From Acanthoscelides obtectus (lineage: Eukaryota > Arthropoda > Insecta > Coleoptera > Chrysomelidae): 64,000 bases of DNA. The DNA lies in contig CAVLJG010000004.1 of the NCBI GenBank assembly GCA_963669975.1, positions 16,867,805 through 16,931,804 of the forward strand. Direction: 5' to 3'. A program made the translations under genes and the position numbers. A model generated the notes under the pieces. That model searched no databases and was not told where the DNA came from. It saw only the letters and a list, made by a program, of their open reading frames with translations. Shown one piece after another: positions 32,330 through 45,640 of this stretch (position 1 is the first letter of the stretch; each line of letters starts with the position of its first letter).

Positions 32330-32577
32330 GTCCTGTTTGGAAAAATTAAAATTTTATTCGATATACCCCCAACCACTAATCTTAAGCCCTAGAAAAAATT
32401 TTCTAAAGATGATCAGGAACATCCAAAACGTCAAAAAATAAAGCTTGAGTGATTTCTCTTTTTTCATTTTTTTCCTAGCTCCGCCGTCACTGGACCGATT
32501 TTTAAAAGCTACAATGTCGCTTAGTCATTGGTTTAGTGGTAAATAAAATTTTTATCAAGCTCCGAGCAGTACTTTCG
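32330..32577. repeat. Unclassified dispersed repeat, copy 1
   Basis: Contains GATGATCAGGAACATCCAAA, ACGTCAAAAAATAAAGCTTG and CTCCGAGCAGTACTTT. Related sequence occurs in inverse orientation at about 39105-39270 and a shorter related stretch at about 50520-50590. The family is not identified; the LINE at 32578 begins exactly where the similarity ends. Confidence 0.45.
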
Positions 32578-34997
32578 AAGTTAAATCAACTTGGTGGGTC
32601 GCTAGACCTGGTAATTTCTAAATTACCCTGTACTGTTAAGCGTGATGAACTACCTCTAGTGCCAGAAGATAGTCACCACCCGGCGCACTAGCTGTTGATT
32701 TGACTGCCATATTCATTAAAGAGCCTAAGTTTATATTCAATCATAGTAAAATAACTTATAACTACAGAAAGGCTGACTTTGTCAACCTGTATCAAGAGCT
32801 AATTCAACTTGACTGGGATGTTTTATTCTGCTCTTCTGATGTTAATTATATTGTTGATGTATTTTATGGCAACATTTTCCAAATTTTTGACAGGCACATA
32901 CCTCTGTATAAGAATTACAGTCAACGATACCTGCCTTGGTTTCACTCAGCTATTATTAAGAACATTAAACTTAAAGCTAAATTTAGGAAAAAAATCAACA
33001 GGTCTGCTTTTGTTGATGATCTACAAGAATTCAAACGTTTGCGCCGCTTGATAAAAAACCAGATTAAATCGGCGTATGATCAATAGATTGAAAATATCCA
33101 GAATTCTTTAACAATTAAGCCCAACGCTTTTTGGTCATACGTTCACTCCAAAAACAACACATCACGAATCCCAGGGATAATGAAATTTCAAAATAATTCT
33201 ATAGATCAGCCTCAGGATATAGTAAACGCATTCAGTGAGTTTTTCAGCAGTGTCTATGTCACTCACAAGCCCCATAATAATGCCTCACTAAATCATAGTA
33301 ACTTATTTGTCCATTTTCATCCAATTGAGGAAAATGAAGTCAGAAAGGCCATTAAATCACTAAAGGATAAGATGACATCTGGTCTAGATGGCATCCCGTC
33401 CTTTATAGTCAAAGATTGTGTGGAAGTGTTTGTTGGTGTTCTAACTAGGATTTTTAATATTTGTCTTATAACAAAAAGATTTCCATATATTTGGAAGATC
33501 GCTAAGGTCTGTCCAGTGTTTATGTGTGGGGATAAGTCAAATATTGAGAATTACAGGGCAATCTCTATATTATGCATGTTCTCGAAAGTCTTTGAAATAG
33601 TCTTGGTCAGTCGCATTTACACTCTGCCGTCCAGCGTCAGCTGTCATTGCATCAACACGGATTTGTCGCTAATCGCTCAACACCCACAAATCTATTTATA
33701 ATAACGCAGTACCTTTCGGAAGCCATTGATAGTAATGAGCAAGTTGACGTTATTTATAGCGACTTTTCGAAGGCTTTCGATAAAATTAACCACAAAACTT
33801 TATTAAATAAGTTAGGTGCACTTGGTTTCACAGATGATGCTAGGGAGTTGATGAAATCTTACTTATCCGATCGTAGACAATTTGTTAGCTATAATGGCTT
33901 CCAATCTGAGACCTACTTGGCAAGTTCTGGAGTTCCTCAGGGGTCCAACCTGGGACCATTACTGTTTTTGATATTTATTAATGACCTCTGTGACTCAGTT
34001 GAATGTGAACGCCTATACTTTGCTGACGACCTAAAAATTTATTCGCAGATAAATACTCCTGATGATTGTATCAAGCTACAACACCAATTAAATTTTGTGC
34101 TGTCTTGGTGTGTAGAAAACGAGTTGGAGCTTAATGTGAGGAAGTGTAAAATAGTCAGCTGTACCAGGAAAATTAATGTTTGTGAATATCCGTACTCTAT
34201 TGATGGGTCTGTGCTAGAAAGATGCTCTGATGTACGTGATTTAGGTATAATCTATGATCAAAAGTTAACTTTTAGTCAGCATATAAATAAAAAAGCATCA
34301 GAAGCATTGGCGGCTTATGGTTTCATAGTAAGGAATTGCAGGAATTTTCATAACATAAAGTCTATTAAGTTATTATATTATGCTTATGTTACATTCAAAG
34401 TCGAATATTGTAGTATTATTTGGAGCCCTTACTATGAATGCTATAGCACAGCTATTGAAAGAGTACAACGGAAGTTTATGAAGTTTGTTCTGTTTAGGAT
34501 TGATGGGGCATATCCAGAGAGAGGTACAAGTAATGAGGAACTATGTAGTCGCTTAGACATGCTGACTTTGAAGAAATGTAGGTATTGTGCCTCAATAATA
34601 TTTGGCTACAAAATGATCAACAATATAATTGATTGCCCCATGATCCTGGAACAGATAAGTTTCGTACTCCAACGTTTGCATCTCGCAATCATAAAATATT
34701 TGGGCTTCCTAGAGCTAGGACAAACATTCTTCTCAAGTCACCGTTATATGTAATGTGCTCTAACTTAAACAGAATTGGATGTTACTGTGATATATTTACG
34801 ACAAATGTTAGATACCTGCTAAAGGCAGCTAAGGCTTATTCGGACCAGTAGCTCATGTTACAAATTTATACCTGTGTTGCATTTGTTGTTTTCTTTTCGC
34901 TTTTTTTTGCTTTTGTATTATGTTTATAAATTGTCCTATACATGGGAAACTGTTGGACAATAAAACTATTATTATTGTTATTATTATTATTATTAAA
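32578..34997 (+). mobile_element. LINE (Jockey/CR1-type), 5'-truncated
   Basis: Begins in the C-terminal part of the APE endonuclease (GGSLDLVIS, then PEDSHHPA, the family's SDH-type motif) and continues through a nearly complete RT: LKDKMTSGLDGIPSFIVKDC, IENYRAISILCMFSKVFE, a frameshift near 33640, HGFVANRSTPTNLF, SDFSKAFDKINHKTLLNKLG, SGVPQGSNLGPLLFLIFIND, YFADDLKIYSQ (catalytic box), then the thumb and a C-terminal end near 34850. The tail is AATAAA followed by ATT repeats at 34960-34997. A stop at 33085 and the frameshift make it inactive. Confidence 0.85.
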
Positions 34998-35179
34998 ACG
35001 AGCCACCGTTTACCGGACAAACATACCACAGGCAGACTGATCAATGGAAATGAGTGAGATCCAAAATGCATAATCTCTCATTTTTATATTTTATTACTAT
35101 TTATCATTATATCATATATGAAACTTTTTCCTATACCGTTATACAAACAACCGCGCAGGCAGAAGCCTAAATGCTGCTA

Positions 35180-36068
35180 TTAAGATCCCAAAGAAACTTA
35201 ATCTGATTTTTGAATTGCGTAAAACTTGGAAAAGCTTCCTCTTGTAGATTCATACACAACCTCGACACCCTACGGACAAGGGAGCGGTCGTATTAGCCAG
35301 TTCGGGATGCACGAAGGTAGACACGGTCAGGCAAGTCAGAGTCAGAGTAGCAAAGTCCATTGATGTAGCGTGAGAAGAGAGCTAGAACGCAGACAGCAGA
35401 GATCGTCCTGTCACTCTGAATTCCTGCCTGTAGAGTGCTGTCATTAGCAAAGATGTTGAATGGATTGATCGTACAGGAAAGGAGGTCGTTCACATGCAAG
35501 AGAAACAGTGTCGGAACCAAGACCGATCACTGGGGAACACCCGCGTTGACGTTGTGGTCAAGAGGAGAACGCGTCAATGATGGCAGATTTCTTGAGGCCA
35601 GAGATACAGTCAGCCACCTATCGGCTTAGCTTCTCTGAGAGGCCATAGAATGGAAGCTTGTATAAGAGAGCATGCCTCAGCTAACCGAACGCTTTCGTGA
35701 TATCATGAGCAAAGACATGAGGCTCACCATAAGACTGGATGAGATTACTTCCCATTGCGTGACGTGAGCTAGGAGGCCGGCGGTGGATCGGTGGTGCCAA
35801 AAACCATACTGCCTGTTGCTAATCAAGGCGTGACGTTCGAGGTAAACCATAAGCTCGCGATTTATGCACCTCTCCATCACCTTACTTACAACAGAAAACA
35901 GAAATATAGGCCTATAGTTGTAAGAGTCGGTGTTAGGTCGCTCTTTTGCGATGGGTTGGACATGAGCAAATTTCCAGTTTTCTGGGAATGTGCCGGATTT
36001 GTAAGATTTGGAAGATACGCGAAAGAACTGGAGCAAGAAGTGCTGAATGTTACTTTACAATAATCCAT
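35180..36068 (-). mobile_element. LINE fragment (Jockey-like RT), minus strand
   Basis: The minus strand encodes RT pieces: SYKSGTFPENWKFAHVQPI, SYNYRPIFLFSVVSKVME, GFWHHRSTAGLLAHV near 35780-36036, then MVPTLFLLHVNDLLS and FNIFANDSTL (a degenerate YADD box) near 35430-35520, and the C-terminal YDRSLVRRVSRL-type end near 35270. Stops and frameshifts are frequent. No ORF1, endonuclease or tail was found. Confidence 0.75.
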
Positions 36069-36360
36069 TTACAGAGTAAAGATATAAGATTCAGCCATCA
36101 GAATTTAAGTCAGTCCTATCTCTACTAAACCTTTTTCACCTGGTACTCACGTTTTGTCTTTCAGAAGATCAGTAATATCTGGCACATCCGGGTCTTTCAC
36201 TATTACATGAAATGATTGATCACGAGTTATGGCCAAGTTCCAACCTTCTGCTTACTATGGTGTAAGGTTTGGATAACATGGTTGAGTAATTTTTTGTGCG
36301 AGGAAGAATTAAGGAAGAATTGATAAGAATATTGAGTTCGGTATTATAGCCATGACTATA

Positions 36361-38012
36361 CGAGCCCGTTCCCACTTCAGTTGGCCCACTTCAAGATTTG
36401 TACCAAAATATGCCTTTATAAACTAAACATGACGAAACTATTTACTTCTAAAACAATTTATTTTCTCAAAAACATTTTAGATACACTCTAGTCGTGAAAA
36501 ATACATATTTGAAATCACTTAGACCCATAACTAATAGAACATCTGAACAAATAAACAATGTGCGAATAAATGCGCGAAGTTAACAAAGCAATAATTGAAA
36601 GATTACCATTGGGTAACATCACCTTTATTTTTTATTACGGCTGAAATTCGTTGGGGCATAGTGTTAACCAAGTTTTGGCAAAAATTTGGTGTAAAACAAT
36701 TCCATATTTCTTGAAGCCTTTGTCTCAGTTCGGTGATTGTACGAGCAGGATGTTGTCGTAGAACCTTTTTCATCTCGTGTCACAAAGTTTCAATAGGTGA
36801 CAGATCTGGACTGCTAGAAACCCATTTCAAAAGTGGTAAATTATTTTCTTCCATCCATCTTATAGCCTTTTTTGAGGTATGGCACGCTGCACCATCTTGC
36901 TGAAACACAAAATCTTGGCCGGATGTCAAACATTCTTCCATCACTGGTAAAAGCGATTCTTCTAAAATTGCCAAATATTTGTTTGTATCCACAGTTCCAT
37001 CAATAAAATGAAGTTTTCCTACTCCTTTTGATGACCTACTGCCCCAGACCATAATGGATGCTGGAAATTTCACTTTTCTCTTCAGACAGTCAACATGGAA
37101 TGCTTCATTTTTTTGCGAATAACTCTACTGCGACTGTCACCAACACAAACTTATAATCGGGCCTCATCACTCCATTGTATTGCACACCATTGTTGAGGTG
37201 TCAATTGTCTATGTTCTTAGCCCATCTAAGCCGATTTTTTTTTGCAGTGGAGTAAGTAGTGGCTTTTCTTTGGCCTACAAACAAGTTGTGCAACTTTAGG
37301 GTTTTTACTTCACTTTTTCTTATAAGAAAACTTACCTTGCAAGTTCTAAATCCCACCTAGTGGGCCTCTCTATGAGTTGTGGACCTCGAAATACTCCTTC
37401 CAACAGCATCACTCCACAGAGCACTTAATTGTAAATAATTGGCACGCCTGTTTTTCACGATTATTTTTCTTAATGCTCTTGATATTCCTTTTTTTCACAT
37501 TTCGTGGCTTAATATTAACTGAACCAGTTATGTTATATCGTCTAACAATATTTCTCACACTGTACCGCGATAAGTCTAACAAAGTTGCAATTTCTGAGTT
37601 TGACTTCCCAGTATTAAAAAATTTAATTATCAGTAACCGATTTTTCTCACTAATAACCTTTCCTCTACCCATTTTGAAAACCTTAACTACCCAAAACTAG
37701 TTTTAAACCTATTCTGACAGCTGTGATTAATAAAAACAATTGTCATGGCTTTTATTTTTCACAGCCACCTATGAGTTATAGGCTTATTTTGCATTGAAAT
37801 GAAAATAGGTTGATATGCTGTAATTGCAACGTGTTATTTTTATGCTGCAAATTTGATTAGGGAGTGATAAAGTTGGTGTTTTCTACTACATATTATCAAG
37901 ATATTCATTGTCAATATTTTAAACCTATAATACCCTGCTACATTTTTATTCTTTGTGTTTGATAAGAAAAAAACTAAGATTTAAATAGCCAACTGAAGTG
38001 GGAAGGGGCTCG
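36361..38012 (-). mobile_element. Tc1 element (DD34E), copy 1
   Basis: Terminal repeats CGAGCCCGTTCCCACTTCAG (36361) and complement (ending 38012), TA on both sides (36359-36360, 38013-38014), length 1652 bp. The transposase pseudogene lies on the minus strand. A sister copy, cut by the window end, starts at 62561. The terminal repeats differ slightly (GCCCGTTCCC against GGGAAGGGGC). Confidence 0.88.
36600..37672 (-). pseudogene. Tc1 transposase, copy 1 (broken)
   Basis: The ATG at 37672 opens MGRGKVISEKNRLLIIKFFN with the paired-like HTH (NSEIATLLDLSRYSVRNIV). The middle is frameshifted (37080-37500). The catalytic part is readable as KFPASIMVWGSRSSKGVG, DFVFQQDGAACHTS (second Asp) and SSPDLSPIE (Glu); 34 residues lie between them, the DD34E signature of Tc1. 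After SPIETL a TGA at 36778-36780 replaces the Trp codon seen in copy 2, and the rest of the C-terminus continues to about 36610 in the same frame. Inactive. Confidence 0.82.
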
Positions 38013-38014
38013 TA

Positions 38015-39378
38015 TATGCGCTTACCGACGGCAAAACTTCCAAGTACATCTTGTCAAATTCCTTCAGCCTACTTCTGGAATGCTGAATAAGCTGGAGCAA
38101 GAATTATCACGGAATTAACGTGTGTTTCGTCTCTAAATATTGTAAACATTTCTGAAAAGGCAAACCACTTTTTATCGTAGATATTTTTGTCTATCTACGT
38201 CAACGTTGGTAATTTTCATTTTGCCTAGAAGAGAATCATATTTTGGCACCTATGAGTCACATTTTAACGTTTTCCATTTTATGTAATTAGCAAAATATGT
38301 AAAGTAGTGTTATAATATAAGCGATATCCACATACGATAACAAACAATGCATCATTTTGTGGATTATTAAAGAAATGTACTCCACACAGCATAAGAAGTG
38401 CATTTATGTGATAAAGTGTTAAAGATTAGTGTGGATGACTGTACTTGATAATTCAAAATCTTTATTCTTAGCAAGAAAGTATTTGTGCGCGGGAACTTGA
38501 TTGGTGATTTCGTGTTTTTGAGAATGGATTAATAGATGGAGATTGTGGGACTATATAGCAAAGAATGCGAGATCCCTCTGAGTTTAGCAGACTTTAGATG
38601 TTTTTTAAGAAACTTGTGAAGTGTCCAAGTGAGTAACGCGGGTTGCAGTAAAGCTTTATTGAAAAACAGCTTGTTTTATCGGTGTCAAACAAGAGTAGGA
38701 TATTTTTTCAAATGAAGAATCAGGTTTTCCAATATATCATATCATCACAATTACACAAAATAGCCCTATTGTGTGAGGGCTATTTCACTCCTGACGATCC
38801 AAACCAGTTAATTTTTGTATCAATTACATTCGACCCTATTCGATTACTGTGCTGTCAAAATTCCTTGAATTATACAGTGTCGATCTGAAGTTAAATCAAT
38901 TCCAGTGGCGTCCCTTAGGGGTCTGTATGGTTACAAGAAGGTTACTCAGGATATATTTTATTTGAACTACATTCGTTTTTTTTTGTATTATGCATGGATT
39001 CAAAAAAATTACATCACTACACAGTTTTAATATCTACACTAACTATGGAAAATAAGATATTATGTTGTTTGTGGGCTTACGAAAAACCATTTCTGTTGGC
39101 CTGTCTATAATTCAGAAAGTACTGCTCGGATTTTGATGAATTTGACACAAGAACGAAAAAGTCTCGTGGGATTTGGAGTATGCTGAAAGCTTGATTTTTA
39201 CGTTTCAAAAAGTTATGATCATCTCAAGTATTTTTTGGGGGACTGGAAGTTGGAGTTGGTGGGTTATAGGTGATAGGGATTGTAAATGTTGCATATTCAG
39301 TAGCAGTGACTGATTTCCTGTTATTAAGAATTTTTTGATTCCGGTAATACAGTGCCCCTGCTAGACATAATAGTCACA
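38015..39378. other. No gene recognised; one dispersed-repeat copy
   Basis: AT-rich DNA. About 39105-39270 contains an inverse copy of the dispersed repeat seen at 32330-32577 (AGTACTGCTCGGATTTTGAT; GTTATGATCATCTCAAG). No coding sequence recognised. Confidence 0.4.
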
Positions 39379-40538
39379 CACCGGGTGCGCCATCTTTTAT
39401 GTCGGTATTGAATCATCGAATGACTTTGATATTTACCAACCGAATGATTTGGTTATACGTGTTTCTGAAACGTCGATTTACTGCAATTTTAGTCATGGAT
39501 TGCTTTACACAGAAATAACGCGCCGAAATAGTCACTACGTACATTGAAAATCGTCGTTCAGTTGTGTTAACGCAACGTGCACAACGTCGACAATATCGTG
39601 GCAAACAGGCACAGTCTGACAACACTATCCGTCGTTTGGAACATACCGTTCATCAGCCGTCCATCAACGATCAAGACCTTCCAATTTTGGCATCAGTGGA
39701 ACCACGTTGCGGCGTTGAAGGACGATTTGCATTTGTTTCCTTATAAGGTGCAGTTAACACAAACAATATTGCCAACCGTCCACATTGCTTGCAATACGCT
39801 CAAACAGTCGCTCGCATGGTTGAACCTGATTTTTGGAAGCAAATTGTGATGACCAACGAGGCCCATTTCACGTTCTCTGGCGACGTTAATAAGCAAAACT
39901 GCCATATTTGGTGGACGGAAAATTCACATGAGATCCACGAAATGCTGTTACATGATCTAAAAGTGACTGTTTGGGCAGGCGTTTGCGCCAAAACCATCAT
40001 TGGGCCATTTTTCTTCAACGAAAACGAAACAATCGATGGAAATCGATATCGGTGGATGTTGGCTCACGATGTCTGCCCACAAATGCGAGAAAAAGGTCTT
40101 GATGGTTTCTGGTTTCAACAAGACGGTGCGCGATGTCACACTGCAAATGAAACAATCGAGTTTCTGCAACGAAAATTGTCAAAAAGAGGTGACATCGACT
40201 GGCCACCCATCCAGATTTGACCCCACCGGACTTCTTCTTGTGGGGTTATTTGAAAAGTCGAGTGTACGCCAGCAAGCCCCAGACCACTGAAGAACTCAAG
40301 GCAAACATTCGCACCGCAATCGCCGCTATACCACCAGAGATGCTCGAAAAAGTAATGGAAAACGCAGCAAAACGGGCACATTTTAAAAGTGGCCACTTGA
40401 TAGATGATGTGTCAAAAACTAGTCCCAATAAATTGTAAAGGGCCATATTTAATAAAAATACCCGATATACAGAAATCAGTTATTCATTTTCAAAGTTATT
40501 TCATGTTTACATACCGACATAAAAGATGGCGCACCCTG
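39379..40538 (+). mobile_element. ITm transposon, plus-strand transposase pseudogene
   Basis: Terminal repeats GGGTGCGCCATCTTTTATGT (39382) and the complement ACATAAAAGATGGCGCACCC (ending 40536), about 28 bp. TA follows the right end; the left flank no longer reads TA. The transposase is broken by an N-terminal deletion and at least one frameshift. Confidence 0.8.
39540..40438 (+). pseudogene. ITm transposase (DDE domain largely readable)
   Basis: The N-terminal part is rearranged (RSVVLTQRAQRRQYR near 39560, then a shortened linker). The catalytic domain is open from 39789: MVEPDFWKQIVMTNEAHFTF (first acidic motif TNEAH, where the family usually has TDEAH or SDEAH), IWWTENSHEIHE, VTVWAGVCAKTIIGPFFF, GFWFQQDGARCHTA (second Asp). 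A one-base change near 40208 shifts the frame; PDLTPPDFFLWGYLKSRVYA (third Asp) follows at 40208-40270 and the end is SKTSPNKL with TAA at 40436-40438. The Asn in place of the first catalytic Asp would by itself inactivate it. Confidence 0.8.
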
Positions 40539-41224
40539 TATATGTTTCATACATTTGCCATTGTAACAGAAATATGATGGATTTATGATTTCGAAATAAA
40601 AAAACATCTTGATACTGGATATAGATATTGACTTAAATTTTCTTACATCCTACTGGCATCATAATCAAGACACACAAATATTGTCGAGTCTGTTGCTACA
40701 CCAGTTGCGTAGAAATTGGGAAATTTTCACATCTACCGAAGAAAAACAAAAATTATTTTCTACGCTACTGAAGAAACGTCTGTTGAATTTTTGAATGAAG
40801 TATCCAATATTTCATGAAACGACACTCCTTAGGAATTTAGTAAAATTACTCCTTAAAAAAAAAATTGATTTGGATATTTGGAGTGAAAGTATAAAAAGCT
40901 AGAACCAGTTATATTTTGAAATTACGCCAAAGTTAGTAAAGTTTGGCACTGAAAATTGTATGTAGTGCATTATGAGAGTGATTCTAACTCACCAAAGCAT
41001 TATACGAACAAGATTAATGTCCTTATTCACCCTGTATCTTGAGAATGGGAGGACCTAACAATTTTTTTGTTTTTTTCTCTGAATCACCCTGAATACCAGG
41101 ACTTCCCTTGAGGTGATTTTTCAACCTCGGGAAGAGAAAAAAGTCAGAAGGACTCAAGTCACAGGAATGCTTTTAATGGCAATGCAATTAATACCGTGTT
41201 ACCTTGTGCAAAAAATGGGAAAAA

Positions 41225-41568
41225 CAAACAAGGCAGCAGCGGTGGCCGCAGTAGTAGACTCTTCGGTGTCCTCATCATTCGCCGTGCGCTGTGCGGGTTC
41301 GAGTCCCGGCCCAGGAAAATTTTTTCTCTTGGCTATGGATGTTGTGATTGTCTGTAAGTGGTAGATGGTCTCTGACTGTCGAACGCGGAGGTACCACCCG
41401 GCGGTTCTCGTAGGCGGAGCCAGAATGTGTGCATGTTGCATGCACACGTGTTCCCTCGCCAGAGTCCGTGTGGCGTCCCCCCCTTTCCCATGTATCCCCC
41501 ATAGCCCCACGGTACCCAATGGGTGCTTAGGCCTTAGGCCTTCGTGGTAGTTGGAGTATAAAAAAAAA
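41225..41568 (+). mobile_element. tRNA-derived SINE
   Basis: GCGGGTTCGAGTCCCGGCCC (41297-41316) is a perfect RNA polymerase III B box in a tRNA-like T-arm context, and TGGCCGCAGTAG (about 41244) can serve as a degenerate A box some 50 bases upstream. About 230 bp of unrelated, relatively GC-rich body follow and the unit ends in an A-rich tail (TATAAAAAAAAAAATA, 41558-41571). It does not fold as a full tRNA, so it is a SINE rather than a tRNA gene. Confidence 0.6.
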
Positions 41569-41757
41569 AATAGCCAAATGTCAGACTTACATGGCGAAGT
41601 TTAGCATGCTGCTACTCTTACACTTAATCATATAGTCTCTATCAGATGTTCAAAATAATACACTATCCACAAACAGATTTGGTTCATTATATCGAAAGTG
41701 AAAATTAAAAAAAGAGAAAAACGCATACTTTCCAAACACAAGTACACCAAAAAATTA

Positions 41758-44700
41758 TTAATCTGAATTAAAGACAGAATAAAAAAGAAATGAATTATTA
41801 CGTAAATTATATGTTAGGAGGGTTGAGTAATAATGTTTTAACTTTTTGTCGAAAGACAGGTGATGAAAATGCTTTATATATACTTTAGGAAGGTCATTAT
41901 AAATAATAGCAACATTGTAAGAAAAACTGAGTTTAAAAAGTGTAGACGTATGCAGGGGTATTCTAATATTATTTTCTCTGAGAGTTCTACAGTGAACATA
42001 ATTATTAAATGAAATCTTTTCCCTCAAGTAATAGGGTTTAGACGTGAGCAGCAATTTGTGAACAAAAACTGAATAGTGATACTTGACGATGTCATTAATT
42101 TTTAACCAGTTTAGAACGGGCTATTTCGCTGATACATGATCAAATTTACGTAAGCCAAAGATGAAACGTATACAATTGTTTTGAATAACTTGAATAACGT
42201 TTTTAGTGAAATTGTCTAAACAAGTATAGTATACGGTATTACAATAGATATGACCAATGCTTCACATAGTTTTTTACGCAACTTAAAATTTAGTAGATAC
42301 CTGTTTGCTATAAGAGTACGCAGCCGTAGGTAGGTTTTCTGGGAAAGAATTTTAAAAAGAATTTTTTGGTTATTTATCTGAATGTTCAAGAGCTGTGTTA
42401 TATTGTATGTTTTTCTTTGTGCGCAAAATAATAGCATTTTAGATTTTTGTGGATTAATAAGTAGATTGTGATCTAAAGAGTATTTAATTAATTTACTAAC
42501 ATCGTTTTGTAAAATTTGAGTAGTATCATTGACATTAGCTGGGTTAAAATAATGGAGCAATTGCGTATCGCCTGCAAATGACTGGACATAAGAATTATCA
42601 ATACTTTTGCTTAAGTCGAACTATATATGAGGAACAGACGCGGCCCCAATACAGAGCCCTGAGGTACGCCTGAGGGAATTATTGTCACTTGAGATATTTC
42701 TTGACTGAGAAAAACACACTGAGTTCTTTGATGAAGGTAACTGTCGAAAAATGAAAGGGATACCCTGTCAAGACCTATTTAATTTAATTTAGCAAGTAAA
42801 AATTTATGATTGATGCTGTCAAAGGCTTTCGAATAGTCTATCGAGATTAACGCTAGTGCCATTTTCTTATCTAAGGCACTTAAAATATTGTCTTGCAGAT
42901 TGAGTAGGGCAGATGTTGTAGTATAATTTTTTCTAAAACCGGATTGAGTGTCGGGAAGTATAAAGAATTTTTCTAGGTAAGCGGTCAATTGGAACTTTAT
43001 AATTTTTTCTAAAATTTTTGATAAAATCGGTAATAAACTGATAGGTCTGAGATTATTATACTCAGTGGGTTTCATTTTTTTATGAATTGGTATAATTGGA
43101 GCTTGTTTCTATGAGTTTGGGAAGTAGCCTTTTTCCAAACAGTCGTTAAAGATGTGGACGATGTGACGGAGAATAACTGGCAGGCAAAGCTGGATCATTG
43201 ACAGAGATATACCATCAACTCCCTTCGCATCAGATTTTAGGCTCCCTATTGCCTGTAATACGTCATTTGAACTAATCTGATTAAATGAAACAATATATTC
43301 AGAGCTTAATTTATTTTTGAAATAGTTCTCGCAAGCTAGTGAATCGACAGGTTTGTAGCTGTAAACAGACATAAAATAATCATTAATTTTGGTAGGGTCA
43401 TTAAAACTTGCTGGAAGGGTTGGTTTACTACGAAAATTCATATCAAGTTGTTTAAGAGACTTCCACAATTTTTTTGAATCATTTCCATTTACCAAGTTTT
43501 CGATATATGTCTTTTTGTCCCTCCTGATCATGTTAAGAGCACGGTTTCTAAGCAATTTGAAGTTATTATAGGCGTCCACGGTCTTATTAGCTTTATATAA
43601 AGCTTGTGCAGAATTCTTTTCATCAAGAACAGTGCGCAGTTCATTAGTTAACCAAGGTGATGGTGGCTTATTAACTCTTACAGTTTTAAAAGGTGCATGT
43701 TTATTATAGGTTTCCACGATAACGCTTGTAATGTGCTTTACCGTCTCATCAATATTAGATTTCATAAATAATAATTCTTCTATGCCCGATGTATAAAGGT
43801 CGATAAGAATATGATCGTCAATGAAATGTTTAAAATCCCTGATTGTGATAAATTTTTGTTTTCTTTTATAAGATGGAATATCAGAATGAAAAAATACGAG
43901 TTTGTGGTCCGAAATACCACTCGTGTCCATGACGGAAGAATAGCTGCATGTTGAGGATTATTTAAAAATATTGGATCGATTAATGTTGCAGTACTATCTG
44001 TGACACGGGTGGCTTCCGTTACGATTTGTGTGAACCCCATCATCTCAAAACTCAGTGTTATTAAAAAATTTATATTCAGATCTCCCAATAACACGATGTT
44101 ATGATGATATAACGAAAGGCTGGGTAGGAAACCATTTAATAAATCTGCACATTGTTGTATGTTTTGAGAGGGTGGTCGGTACAAAACACCTACTAACAGT
44201 TACCCGCAACCAATTTAACCCAAATGCTTTCGAAATAATCACCAAAATCTGTATGAATCTACCTTTTCAGCATGTAAATTTGATTTAACATAGATTCCAA
44301 CTCCACCACTACGAGATTCTCTATCACAACGCAAAAAACAATAGTTGCTAATATTAACCACATCATCAGTAATATTTTCATTTAACCACGTCTCTGTAAC
44401 AGCGAATACATCAAAATTTTCTAATGCTATTAAATTTACAATAGCATCAAAACTAGACATGAGGGAACGTACATTCAAGTGTCCGATTTGCATTTGACTA
44501 CTAGCCATTAAGAGTATTTGAATCGTACATAATTTAGAAAAGATTTTAAGTATTCTAAATAATTCTAAAATGATCAAAATAAAATTCGTGAGAGATGCCT
44601 TTGTTGAAAGAATTCATACACTGGACGATTTTTGTCTGTCGGAAGATGATCGGTACTGTAAGATTTTTTATACTGGTGATTTGAATACAAACAGTTGCAA

Positions 44701-44855
44701 CATTTCGAATGCGCCTGATTACAAAAGGAGGTGTCATGGTTTTTTCCACACTGAGCACAGACTTTAGGATTTTGGCATTTTTTTCCGGAACGATTAAATC
44801 GGAAACAATTTGTGCACTGAGACACTTCATTATTTTTGTATACAGATACATTTTG
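41758..44855 (-). mobile_element. LINE with ORF1 knuckles, endonuclease and RT, minus strand
   Basis: Reading from 44855 downward on the minus strand: ORF1 C-terminus with gag-type zinc knuckles (CTNCFRFNRSGKKC, CAQCGKNHDTSFC, CCNCLYSNH); ORF2 endonuclease starting QIGHLNVRSLMSSFDAIVNL with VTETWLN and the GDLNINF motif; SGISDHKLVFF (SDH motif); the RT N-part (KGVDGISLSMIQLCLP); NLRPISLLPILSKILEK, QSGFRKNYTTTSALLN, SIDYSKAFDSINHKFLLAKL. The catalytic box is degraded (YAGDTQLLHY near 42570) and the thumb is in pieces down to 41758. It is the longest LINE in the window but has several frameshifts. Confidence 0.85.
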
Positions 44856-44860
44856 AAATC

Positions 44861-45110
44861 CTAATAGAATTTTTCCATTATAATGTTCAAAAATCTGTTT
44901 AAATAAATTACGTGTGACCTCTGCGTTGACTTTGCTCTGTGAGAAGGAGCATTATCGTGATAAACACCCAGTTGCTCTTGATCTGAAACTGCATTTAACC
45001 ACCGAAAAACCTTGGCTCTTGACAAAACACTGTCTCCGTAAGTCTGTTGACGTTTAGCAAGAGTTTCCGTTGCACAACCAATTGACTCGAACGAGTTCAA
45101 ACTTGTACTG
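44861..45110 (-). mobile_element. Mariner fragment
   Basis: The minus strand reads KRQQTYGDSVLSRAKVFRWL (N-terminal HTH part) joined directly to VYHDNAPSHRAKSTQ, the second catalytic motif of mariner, so the region in between is deleted. About 240 bp. No terminal repeats were identified. Confidence 0.65.
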
Positions 45111-45597
45111 AAGGCGGATCACATGTTCCCCTGTCCCCCATCCATGCTACGCACTTAATTTACAGACCTCGTAGGTTTACCGTACCTACTTAAGTGAACA
45201 TAACTGGTTCAGCTTTTTAATTTTATTCGAGGCTTTTTCATAGACTTGACCAACCTTGTCTTCGAAATTTGCGTTGTTTTTGGAGGGTAACTAACAAAAT
45301 CTATGACTTCTTGATACCGGTGTGTAACGATGTGCTACTGTAAAAACTCATAACCAGTCAAAACTAAGCGCGTTGGTTAAAACCACATTTAAGTTCAAAA
45401 ATATTCGGCGATAGCGAGTTTGGGTAAACTTTATCGGACAAAAGTGATTTTAGCTGAAAATACGACTATTGAATAAAAATCATAGTTACGTGTTTCAGAA
45501 ATCGTTTTATTATTGAAAAAGTGAAAATCTTACATAAGGTTTAGTTTGCTACCAATTTTTAGAGAAAGGAAATTAATATTTCAATTAATTATTAGCA
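45111..45597. other. No gene recognised
   Basis: AT-rich DNA with no coding exon or repeat that I can name. Confidence 0.4.
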
Positions 45598-45598
45598 T

Positions 45599-45640
<42 letters not shown>

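Noticed and set aside
41290..41320. A true tRNA gene
   Set aside because: Only the B box and T-arm region fit; acceptor and anticodon stems cannot be formed around it. A SINE explains it better.
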